A DNA stretch of 64,000 nt, from contig OY294068.1 of the NCBI GenBank assembly GCA_958510875.1, positions 31,104,297 to 31,168,296 on the forward strand, given 5' to 3'. Position 1 is the first letter of the stretch; the number at the start of each line of letters is the position of its first letter. This stretch comes from Endomychus coccineus. Its lineage: Eukaryota > Arthropoda > Insecta > Coleoptera > Endomychidae. The notes below the pieces were generated by a model. The model ran no database searches and was not told where the DNA came from. It saw only the letters and a list, made by a program, of their open reading frames with translations. Of this stretch, positions 1-11,900 are shown piece by piece. The position numbers and the translations under genes were made by a program.

Positions 1-193
1 GCCATTGAGCTGTGCGCCCAAGCGGCTGCCAAAGAGATCGTCTCCTATCGTTGCAATTGAAGAACGGTATGGAACTGTCAAAAAGCTGTTATATGGCTAA
101 GCAACAGCAACAAAGTGACTATGATCTAGATACCCGATCACTCGGGCAGACTCTCTAACACCCGGGAAGGTCATAAAATGTATCAAACCAAAA
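1..193 (+). other. Left flank, probable LINE sequence
   Basis: No intact ORF is readable here. The stretch lies directly before a foldback element, and on that element's other side a LINE RNase H tail continues on the plus strand. I infer that these bases are upstream LINE sequence interrupted by the foldback, but the translation is too decayed to prove it. Confidence 0.3.
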
Positions 194-2190
194 TAGTCCA
201 GTCAAAAGTGTGAAAGACATCTAACATTTTATAGACGCACGAAAACGTAAAATTCTTTTTGCACCGTTAGTCAGAAAAAAAGGGGGCTCGTGATTTATTA
301 CTATCAATAAACAATGAAAAACCATTTTCAATTAACAAGTGGAATAATGTCTTTTACAACGAATGGAATATTTCGGGCTCTTTTGATCCAACGTTCCTGA
401 AATTTAGTATCACGGGTTTTTTCGGTCCGCTGAACCTGAATCTGAAGTCTTTTTTGTGGAAAACCCGGAAAATTGAACCAAATCTTAGCGACAAACAAAA
501 TGTTTTCTCGGACTGGAAATAATAAGAAGCCGTGATGTGTTGCGATACAATTTTCACTGGAAGAAGGAAAATTCTGGTAAAAGGTGGAAAATTGCGTCTT
601 TGTTCTTTCATTCTTTTTTCTTTATTTCTATCTTTATAATCGTCCAACGTGTCTAATTATATGTTTTCGTGGTCACAGAGTATTACTTTATGATCATAAA
701 ATCAAAACCGACGATAGTTTCCCGGAAAACTCCGGAAAATGAAGATTTTGCATTTCTACACGACAAACTTAAATTTTTGAAAAATTTTAGTCAAGTGTTG
801 TTGAAATAATAAGGTACCGTGATGGTTCTCGGTACAAATTTCACTAAAAGAAGGGAAATTCTGGAAAATTGGTGGATAATTAAAAGCAACTATAGTTCTC
901 TGGAAAACTCAGAAAAATGAAAATTTGGCATATTTACACGACAATCTTTAATTGTTATTTTGTTTTTCCAAAAATTTTTAGACAATTATTATGATAAAGA
1001 ATTTCAAGTATCTTTTATTATGATATGTACAGTACCTCTTTCAAAGCAGGTAAGAAAAGTGCAGATTTTTTTGAACCATCAATGATGATGCGGCGTACGT
1101 GTACCATAGAGACGTGTACAGTACCTCTTTCAAAGCAGGTAAGAAAAGTGCAGATTTTTTTGAACCATCAATGATGATGCGGCGTACGTGTACCATAGAG
1201 ATCCTATACACAAGATCTCTCTGACGTGGACACGTTAACGCGTACGGAGAACACAGCAGCTGTCTTTGAGTGTGGAGGAAAAGAAACAGGCAGTTGGCAA
1301 TAGTATCTAAGATGCGGCTGTGAGATCACATCCTGTTTTCTATTTTAATTTATAAAACACTTGGACTCTATGATATATCGATTTGTATTAAAACTTAGTA
1401 ACCGAAAATAAAATTATGTAAATTAAATTAACGTATATGAGCATTTGGAAAAAACTGTCAGCTGAGTAACTTAAAAACCTAATTCACAACAAATAGAACA
1501 TCTCGCGGGTTTGTGGTAAATCCATATTTTTTTCTCAAAAAAAGTTAATTTTGATAATATAACCGAGTAATATCATCATTATTATATAGTTTTCACTACG
1601 ATTCTCTGAAAAAAAATTTATATATTAGTTTAATCTATTTTTTATTTCCTAGAGTTTTCCGGAAAACTATCGTCGGTCTGGATTTTATCATAAAATAATA
1701 CTCAGTGTTGACGAAGATCGAGATACGAATGTGAAGGAAAAACGACTCAATTTTCCACCAATTTTTCAGAATTGTCCTTCAATTAATGAAAATTGTACCG
1801 AGACACATGACGGAATCTTATTATTTCAATACCACAGTCCAAGAAGTGTTGCTAAGATTTGGTAACCTTTTCCGGGTTTGCCAGCAAACGGATTATTCAT
1901 TTTCCGACTTCAGATTCAGATTCAGCGTACCAAAAAAAAAACCTGATACCAAATTTCAGAAACGTTGGATTAAAACAGCCTGAGATATTCCATTTGTTAT
2001 AAAAGACATTCCATTTGTTAATTGAAAATGGTTTTTCATTGTTTATTATTAGTAATAATCACGAGCCCCTCTTCTTTTACTAACGATGTGTATGCCATCC
2101 TGAACAAGATGCAAAAAGAATTTTGGATTTTCTTGCGGTTTATACAATTTTAGTAATGACCCCTATTTTTTCACACTTTTGACTGGACTA
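194..2190. mobile_element. Foldback element FB1 (TAGTCCAGTC termini)
   Basis: The element starts with TAGTCCAGTC (194-203) and ends with its reverse complement (2181-2190). The two arms, roughly 194-720 and 1640-2190, are diverged inverted copies of each other and include several TTCCGGAAAA-type blocks. No transposase is present. The same terminal sequence bounds two other elements in this window (18339-19655 and 21238-22561), so this is a family. The centre carries a separate tandem duplication. Small ORFs in the arms (for example 354-647 minus and 1786-1983 plus) are mirror images of each other and not genes. The superfamily is unknown. Confidence 0.75.
1027..1201. repeat. 89-bp tandem duplication
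   Basis: A block beginning GTACAGTACCTCTTTC at 1027 is repeated at 1116, almost without change, through GTACCATAGAGA. It sits near the centre of foldback FB1, between its arms. The near identity suggests a recent local duplication. Confidence 0.85.
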
Positions 2191-2194
2191 GTAC

Positions 2195-2329
2195 CACCAT
2201 CTACAAAGACTCGGCACAGTGGAGGACGTTCAATGTCAGCTATGCTTCGAGGATTATGAAACGGGAGAGCACGTCCTCTGTGAATGCCCAGCTAGGGAAA
2301 GAGTCAGATCTAAGATCTTCGGTTTTTAA
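2195..2329 (+). pseudogene. LINE RNase H C-terminal tail fragment
   Basis: The reading frame 2195-2329 ends at TAA (2327-2329). It contains CQLCFEDYETGEHVLCECPA, the Cys-x2-Cys ... His-x3-Cys signature found at the C-terminus of LINE ORF2 proteins of the I/R1/Jockey group, just after the RNase H or thumb region. The frame begins abruptly at the right end of foldback FB1, so the foldback appears to have landed inside an older LINE. Only about 44 residues remain. Confidence 0.7.
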
Positions 2330-2708
2330 AACAATTTTGTTTCGTTTTCCGAAATTATACTTCCACGAAATACTTATTCAAGAAAATGGGAACAAACATT
2401 CCTGAACAATTGTACAGAAACAACACAGATTATTTTGAGAAATAAACAATATAACCACAAACCTTTAACGTATCTATCATGATTTTCGAACTCCGTGTGC
2501 AAATTTGAAATATATGAAGCATCACAACCTCTTGGTAAATGGCATTGTTCCGATAGTAACCTAAGGATACATCTCGGAGGTTTTTCTAATAACTCTAAGC
2601 AATAACTATTGTCGGTAAACTTTATATGATTATAATGTATACATTCTTGTTCATACTGAAAGTAAGGAAACAGTTAGTAGACTTCAACAAATTTTCTCAA
2701 ATACTTAC
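2330..2708 (-). other. Myosin intron sequence, no further feature seen
   Basis: This lies between the LINE tail and the leftmost visible myosin exon. A GTAAGT donor begins at 2708 on the minus strand, so on that strand this is intron; the next exon is not in the window. I see no gene or repeat in it. Confidence 0.5.
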
Positions 2709-2951
2709 AATATCTTGTTCTAATGCAAAAACGTAGTGATTAAAAAATTTGTGCAATTTTTCATTTGTGTAATTTATACAGAGCTGTTCGAAAGAATTAA
2801 CAGCGAAATTCTCAAAACCGAATATATCTAATACACCTATAAAACTGGTCGAATCCTGTCCTGGATTTGTACAATTATTTATATGATGGATCAGCCAAGC
2901 GAATGTCTTCGAGTATAAGGCTTTCGCCATAGCATGTCTATTTTCTCTAGC
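2709..2951 (-). CDS. Myosin exon: switch II / relay region
   Basis: A 243-bp, phase-0 exon of 81 codons from acceptor TTTTTCAG to donor GTAAGT. It encodes [20 protein letters not shown], then switch [11 protein letters not shown] and [20 protein letters not shown], and ends FALEQDI. It is the last exon visible; the converter, neck and tail are outside the window. Confidence 0.93.
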
Positions 2952-5900
2952 CTGAAAAAGGAGAACATGGAAATTATCATTATAGTTGGTTCACTAAGAC
3001 AGTCAGAAAATAATCGTCATTACATGAAAGACATCAAAAGTAACACTAGAGTGATTGAATTTTATGCTGCTAATATGTGACTTAAGTATCTGTGAATGTA
3101 CGTTTTATATAAATTCTGAAAATAACGATATTATTTTGGTGTGTGCGGGTAAGGTTTAGAAAATTTTTTTTTTATCTCTTTATCACCAAAGTGAAATTAT
3201 ATAAGGATGAATATTGCTAAAAAAGAGGGAATTCATCATACCGGGATATCAAAAATTATCTTGGTCAAGGGTGGTTGTGGAATCTAAAACGTGTGTCTTA
3301 CTTTACGTTTGAAATAATTATGTCATAATTAATTTGAAGTATCTAAAGGTGCGAAATTTCGCAATTTTATACGAATATTATAACACTGAGAAGTCTTTAG
3401 CGCTTTGAACTCCGGGATTTTCACGTGGCCTATCGAAATTAGAAGGTTCGAATTATCTTAAAACATAATTGCATGAACGCCAGACGTCCTATGTAATTAG
3501 CTACGAACGAAATTATTTTGACATATGCCTCGAGGAGCTCGCTGCGCGTAAGTTAGAGTTTATACATTTTACCTCGGTCTTGTTAATTTGGGGCCGTTTC
3601 TTGCCTCGTGCGGCCGGCACCAGTTGTAATAAAGAGTTTTTGGCTATGGGCCGCTAGCTTTTACCCGCTTCGTGTATATTTTAGTCGCGAGAAAATTCCC
3701 TTTGGTACGTTAGACGCGCGTAGCTGAGATCTGAGAATAGCTCTAACTGTTTTTATTAAATTTTCCTATTTAATGGACATTTATCGAAAAAAGAAGGGCC
3801 GTCGGGCACGGTCCGATACTAAATCTAACTACATGGAGCGAAAACGGCACGCGAAAAGTCGTCATAAAGCCGTATTAGGTACAACCAGGTTGCACTTTTC
3901 TAAGTCGCGTGCTACGGGCTTCTCACGTGACCGTCATTCGATTTACGGAAAATTAGCTATTTCAAAACAGTTTTTGACCCGGATTGTGGCTATCACGACC
4001 CCTGAAAAGGTTCAAAGTTCACATAATTATTTAATAATTTGTAGTTCATTATTGTTTTACAACTGAAATAAATAGGTATGAAATTTGTAGGTTATTGATG
4101 ATGTCAGTGTAACAGTGACATAATTATTTCAAACGTAAAGTAAGACACACGTTTTAGATTCCACAACCACCCTTGACCAAGATAATTTTTGATATCCCGG
4201 TGGAAATTTCATAGCTAAACCATTATTTAATGTGAAATATGAATTATTGAATTGATACTAATTTTGGCAAGAGCAAAGATCAAAATCTTATTCAATTTAG
4301 CAGTTTGTCTTAGTGGTTCAGTATGTGATTTTTCCACACATTTTAAGATCCAAATTTCACATTCACGTTTCCATAAATCCCTCATATTTGAGACATTGAA
4401 AGATACCAAAATACCAATTTTAAGGATAGCTAATCTGTTTATTGAATTTTAAAGTCCAAGCAAATTTGTTGCTATGTACTTCGGATTGAAGTTACTTATT
4501 AGAAATAAAGCATTCCATCTTCCATCACTGGCGCAGTTGGAAGGATTGAGATGCGGTTTTCTGCATTCGATTAGGTAATTTAGAAATTTTGTGCCGCAGT
4601 TGTTTTTTGCAGAAAAAATGTATTGCATTTCTACAGCCAAACAATGCATTTTTCTGAGTGCACTTTTTGAGGTGAATAAAGAAAAGGGACTCGAATTGGT
4701 TTCTGGGTTTTCGGGGTCGCTGACCTTGGACCATCCTCGGGGTATACGGGGGCCCTGACGCTCTGAACATCGATGACATTCATTAAATATTATTTTTTAA
4801 TGCTTGTTAACTGTTCGAGTGAAGAGATAAAGGTGGCTAATGATGATTACGACATGCAAAAACTTTCCTACAATACCTGGGGATACCCGGAGACCGGATA
4901 TCTACGTTATCTACTAGGATATCGATATAAATAGCGATACTTATTTTTTACATATAAAAAATATTAATAAGAAAAAATCCGTAGTTTGTGTTCTCAGGAT
5001 CACGACTATGAATTTTTTGAGTGTCATAATCGTGATCAGCGACTTCGAAACCCCTGAGAGCCAGAATTTGATGAAGAAAAATTAACGAATTCCTAGAAAA
5101 TGACGTAGATATTCGGTCTCCAGGTATCCCCAGCTATTGCAGGAACGTTTTTGGATATCGTAATCATCATTAGCGACTTTTATATCTTCACTCGAACAGT
5201 TAATAAGCATTAAAAAATAATGTTTAATGAACTTCATCGATATCCAGGGCGTCAGGACCCCCTTATACCCCGGGGATGGTCCAAGGGGGCCTCAGGGAAT
5301 TTTTTGGACATCACATTCGTGATCAGCGAGTCCGTTTTTTTATCCACCTCAAAAAGTGCACTAAGAAAAATACATTATCTGACTGTAGAAATGTAATAAT
5401 TTTTTTCCGAAAAAAAAAAACACGGCACAAAATTTCTAAATTACCTTTCGAATAAAATGCAGAAAACCGCATCTCAATCCATCCAACTGTGTTGGAAGGT
5501 TGGCCTATTTTAGTACTTTATTTCTTCGACTATATGTCTTTTAAAATAGAATTTAATTTCAAGACTAGTGTTTCATTATATCGACTGATAAATTAACATA
5601 AAATAACACGGGTTTCAATATCGATTTTTTGATCAAAAATATTTATAACTAATTTCCATTCTTCAAGATGTCATGTCACTTTGTCTAATTCATATACTTC
5701 ACTCATTATCAACAAATTCAAAATTCAGATTAGCAAAAGTTATCAAAAGATCTACCAGAAACTCGAACTTACCTCTTGTAATTTGAGAGGAATTTCCGTT
5801 ATATTGCCCCTGACATTTATTTGTCTAAGTAACACTACTTGTTTTAAATATTCTTTATCCAAACACAACAAATTTGATAGAATTTCTAAAATACTGAGAT

Positions 5901-8900
5901 CTTCTGCCGTTAATTGACACCTCTCGCCATCAACATCTTCAAATGTTAAATTTCCTAACCATAATATGGCACTAAGTGTTTGTAATATGCCGCTGCACAT
6001 ATTGGGAGGGACTTGCAAAACGTTAAAGGCCAACATTAGACTGTCTAAAGTTCTATCATCACTATCGACTTTAATACAATCAGATTGGTTCAAATAATTA
6101 TAAAACGATGCTTCCTTCATATGTAATTGCATTGCCAATTCTTTGTTGCGCTGAAAAATAAATAAAATCGTTCAAAATACATAAAACTATCTACCAACAG
6201 TACCAACTAATGATGTGAGAGTTATGAAAATACCACAGAACAAATATAAAGAAAATATGGATTTTACATCTTCCTGCAGGTTACTCGAGGACTCCGCACG
6301 TCAAATTATCCGTCTTGCAATTCTCCTTCGTGTGGCTTACGAGCTTATTACTAGGAGGTCAGTAAGCTGCGCTTGGGCATATGCCTGAAGGGTTAAGGCG
6401 GATTGAGGGAGCCGGAAAGAGGAAAGACTTCGTTCGCTACGCTACTTCGTCATAATTAAATCAGTGAAAATTTAACTTTTATGTTCGCTATGCTCACTAC
6501 ATCTTTCACATAAGCCCATCTCAATTAAAATAGTGAAAATCAAACTCCTATACTTATTTTATTTGTTCATATTACATTTCGCTACACTCACTCCGTCTTA
6601 ACTCCAACTTTAACAAACTTATCTGTTCTTATAATTGTATTTCCTGTGTTAATTCAAAGTATTTAAGGATATAAAATAGAGATTAACCGAATCGGTTGAT
6701 TGAAAATTGAAAGTGTAACTGTTTCAATCAACGCCTGACCTGTTATACGGATTCGCGATTATCAGGATTGAAAGTGCTAGCGCTAGTCGCTTGTCGGGTG
6801 CCGTCGACGGAATGCGCTTTCCCTTTGTCGGATGCCGCACCAGCAGATGCGACCGGCAGCGGACGAGTTGCTCTATTTCTCTCTACAATCGGCAAAATAG
6901 TTAGCGTGCCGAAAGTAGCGTGAAACAGAGCGAATAGCGCCGAGTATTTCGCTGAGCCACTCTGCTCAATAACTCGAAAACGACTTAAGATACGATTTTG
7001 AATTTTTATGCCAGTTAACTTCGAGCATCATATCTATCGCTACACGAGGACATACTTTGTACCATATAGGCTAATTATTATTAACCTTGGCAAGAGTACA
7101 CTTCAAATATTTCAAAAGGCAATATGCGGAAAGATGTTTGTACAAGAACAAGGTGAAAAGTTCCTGAAAAATTAAACAAGAATTAATTTATTTGGTCAAA
7201 ACACTTCGTCCAACATTTTTCTAATTTTTTAAGTCCTTCAAATCAGGCATTTGTTTCAGCGATGACCTCATCGTTGGAGCTAAATCTCTTTCCGACGAGC
7301 CATTTCTTCAAGTTTGGAAATAGATAAAACTCGCAGGGGGGCAAATCTGGAGAATATGGTGGATCACGAACCAATTCGTACAGAAAATCATGCAATTTTG
7401 TCATTGCGACTGCGGACCTGTGCGCCGGTACGTTGTCCTGGTGGAAGAGCACTTTGTTCTTTGCCAAATGCGGCCTCTTTCGCTTCAAATCGGCGTCGAA
7501 TCGATCCAAAAGCTCTACATAATATATGCCGGTGATTGTTTTGCACTCTTCAAGGTAATCGATATGGACGATACTGTGTGCATCTCAAATAACTGTCGTC
7601 ATGACTTTGTTGGCCGATAAACCCACTTTGGCCTTTTTCGGCTTGGATTCGCCAGGACAAGTTCACTGTTTCGACTGTTCTTTGGTGTCTGTTGTGATGG
7701 ATCCATATTTCGTCCACGGTTACGAAACGGCACAAAAAGTCCTTGTTATCGGGCTTGTTGTCAACAGAGAGCAAATGCGGCACCCATCTGGCATATAGCT
7801 TTCTCATACTCAAAAATGTATGTAAAATGTTCTGTACCCGTTCGGTTGAGATGCCCATTTCACACCATAGATTGTATGGACTGGACGATTTCTGGCGTTG
7901 TAACCTAAATTGGGCGACCAGAACGTTCAGCGTCCTTGGTGGTCATACCACTACAACGAAAATCAGTGAACCACTTGTGAATCGTTCCAATCGATGGTGA
8001 AGAGTCCCCATAATGTTTAACAAGTGATGCTTTGATTGGAGTAGTGTTTTTTTCACGCAAGAAATAATGTTTAATCAAGACGCGAAATTCACTTTTTCCA
8101 TGTTTACAAAAATCTCCAAGGTTGCTTGCTTTCGATGGGTGTCAAAACAGAACTGAATGACATATCAGTCTGAACCTTTTAATGTGTTCTAGTTAAAGAT
8201 GGTACATCACAAAGGTCACATGGGATTTCCGATTGTGGCGCCATCACCGTGCCCTCGTGTATATCCCTAATGATTTCAAGTTGACTCCGTCCCATTCACG
8301 TAGCCAGATTCCCACCATGAATACCTATACTTTCTTCGTGGATCACGAGACCGCTCTGAAACGGAGTCAATAAGATCACTAGGGTTTTAAGGTGATAACA
8401 ACCACGAACGAGTCGATCTTGTTTGTTAAATAGCTACTCCCCTACTCTTTTTATTTATAATAATTTCTCTCTCAGATCTTTGTTTGAGCAACCAGGTGTT
8501 TTATCTCATCTTATGGTTTGATTTTGATCGATGAAAACTATGTAATAGTGCAGCCAATCTATCAACATATTATTGTTTATATCCAAGTACACCTTCAAAC
8601 ATGTCTTGATGGAATTAACAATTATGGAAGAAAACTTCGCCAGGCTTTCCCAAATGGATAAGGGATTGCTTGCCAAATGGAATGGTATATTTAGATTCAG
8701 TCTAAAGCGTACCTTACGCAATCAATATTATTGAAGCAATATCGATATTGATCAATATATGCAACGTGTAAGGAGTATATTGAAACAATAATATTGATGG
8801 CAATAATATTGAAGAAAATAAAATCAGTTCGATTTTTATTGAAAGCCCGTAAATATATTGAGGCGGCGTCAATATTATTGACACATGTAAGGAGTATATT

Positions 8901-11900
8901 GCCATATTGTGCAATAAAACGTTAATCATGCTCAAGACGCGGTAGGGGTTGTTTCTATTTCTTGTACTATTAGGAGTGTTTTATTTATTTAAGAGTTGTT
9001 TGTGTTTTTTTCCTAAATTCAAGTACCGAAAACCAAATAATTTATTATTTCTGTTGAGGAATTGACCCGATCCTTAAAGAACTCGAATATTATTAGCGAT
9101 CACGTAAATTACCACGATTCGAAATAAATCCACCACCTGTGTCGACCGTGCTACAGATACTAAAGAACTATTAACTTATTTCGGCTGGTTTCTTATTGCG
9201 GGTCAACGTTCCAAACGTAAACTACTTGGCGTCTAAGTTTTTTTTAGACCATCTGTTCGATGTAAACAACTGTATCACGCGAATAGATATCCTGATTTGA
9301 ATTATATTATAAACTTCCGATTATTTAATTGTTGCGGATTATCCCGACTAGTAAAGCAATTTTAGGAAATTGTTGTTCATTTAGAGGAGGTGTAAATATT
9401 TATTTTCTTTTGTACATATATTTTCGATAATCCATCATTTCCTTTAATAAACTGTATATATATAAACATCTGTGTTTTACTGGTGAGGAATCAATCAATT
9501 CATATCTGTCAGATTTCATTCAACGGGAAATATACGACCCTGGATCACTCATCCCGGTGGTGATAACTTTCTACTTTTCCGTGTAACAAGAAAACATATC
9601 TTTTCCCGAGAAAGGCGGTCACACTGCAAGTCGATCCGCCTTTCTCATAATGGTATCCTGCTTTATTATAAATGGCGAAACCAATGCAACTAGGTGTTGA
9701 AACAGTTCATCCATTCTTAAAAAATTCTTGTAGTCATCTGGCTCACTGTTGAGTACTCGAAGCAATTCCCAATATCCATGACTCGTACGTCTATTTAGCC
9801 AGCTTTTTGTCCACACTGTTCTTTGCCTTGCTCTTTTCCTCTTCTTGAGGACCAAAGCAGACGCGATTAGAACCGGTAGATACATCCTCCCTGACTGCAC
9901 AATTGAAACTGACACTTTATTGACCAATATTATTGGATCGTGTGAGGGCTACCGTTTTTTTACCAATACTTCGTCAATAATATTGCTTCAATAATATTGA
10001 CCGTGTAAGGTACGCTTAACGTTTAATGGCCGGTTACAATAACTCTCGAAACCAAATTATCTTACCTTGGCTCCTTCGACCAACTGATAAAAAACATGAT
10101 AATTCCTCTCTCCAGATCCTTGGAAAGTTATTCTAGATTGTTCTAACAAGTAATCTTGGACAATACAACCAGCAATCATCCACCTTGAATCAAAACAAAC
10201 TTGCATAAACTTCCCGAATCTACTTGAATTATCATTCCTTACTGTTTTTGCATTACCTGAAACAAATTTGAAATCATTTTATCGATAGACAACAAATGAT
10301 CCGTCTGATACTTACCAAAAGCTTCTAATATCGTATTTGCTTCTAAAATTTGTTGCTCAACCCATGTCGAAACCCCGCTTGTCACCGAGCATAAATACTG
10401 TAAAATAAAACGGGTGTTTTCTGTTTTGCCAGCACCACTTTCTCCGCTGATAACGAGACTTTGATTTTTATTTATTCCTTTGGGTACATCTGCTTTCAAC
10501 GAGGTATATGAAGCTTCTGCTAAAGCAAATATGTGGGGGTCTTGAATGCCTAGTTTTTTCCCACAGTATCTGGTTATATATCTCTGGAAATAAAATAAGT
10601 TTTATTAAAGATACGAAATTGAGTTTATTTCTACAGTTAAAAGTGTGCGTTGTCAATTATTTTTTTAGCAAGACAATAGACACAAATGTCTGGAGCAAAT
10701 TTAAAAACAGGTCTCCATAAATAGAAACTACAGAAAAAGGTGCATCGAAATCTTCCTTATTCAATTTCCTGTGTACAATTTTGAGGGTCCACTTTTAATA
10801 TTAACGTTAGCCCTGAGTTCAATTTCAAGTGCAATAGATTTCTAATTGAATCGAAAACCACAGGGAACGACAGGATGTCATGTTTTCGTTATCTTGTTTC
10901 TTCCGCATTCCTACAAGGAAAACCGATATAATTATGTTTCATCATAAAATATATGAAATGAATGAATCAAATTAGTGGTATTTTTTTCGGAACTTAACAA
11001 GATGTTGTATAAGAATTTTCGAATTTTATTATAACAAGTAGGCTCTAGTTATACGACATATAAACATTAGTTATTAGTAATATGAAGACTATTGGAACTA
11101 CCAAACAAAGAAAACACAATAAAAAAAAGAAATTTAGTCAGTCATGTTACGGAATCTAATTATTGAAAAATTTGACTCATAAAAAGATATGAGGGAAAAA
11201 AGAATGTCTCCTCCCGGTTAGGCACGAGTATGATGAAAATTCAATTTGGTCTGCACAAAAATAGGATATAATAATATCAGGCCGTACCCTTAATTTCTCA
11301 AAAAAATATTGCATTTGTTAAAAAAAAACAATATTTTTGAATATTTTGAAACTACTCCCCCTCCCCCTAGTTCTAGACATTTCTGAAATAAGTTATTATT
11401 CTTTGTTCGTACACTAGTTGATGAGTCGTAATCTTATTGTATCTTTTCAATTTCATAATTTTATTCTGAACCATGTCCAAGATATTTAATTATATATAAA
11501 TTCTCGAGAAATAGGTCACACTAACACATACACTTATTATTTTCGTCTTTATGTAAGTTTAGGTCTCACGACCATCATCAGAAGAAGTACCGGGATATCA
11601 AAAATTATCTTGGTCAAGGGTGGTTGTGGAATCTAAAACGTGTGTCTTACTTTACGTTTGAAATAATTATATCACTGTCACACTGACATATCAATAACCT
11701 ACAAATTTCATACCTATTAATTTCAGTTGTAAAACAATCATGAACTACAAATTATGAAATAATTATGTGAACTTTGAACCTTTTCAGAGGTCGTGATAGC
11801 CACAATCCGGGTCAAAAACTGTTTTGAAATAGTTAATTTTCCGTAAATCGAATGACGTTCACGTGAGAAGTCCGTAGCACGCGAGTTAGAAAAGTGCAAA

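Noticed and set aside
1786..1983. ORFs 354-647 and 1786-1983 as related genes
   Set aside because: They are mirror images produced by the inverted arms of one foldback element.
3469..4066. Two ORFs in MITE copy 1 as a transposase
   Set aside because: They lack DDE motifs, recur in other copies only as broken frames and lie in both orientations; they are by-products of the repeat.
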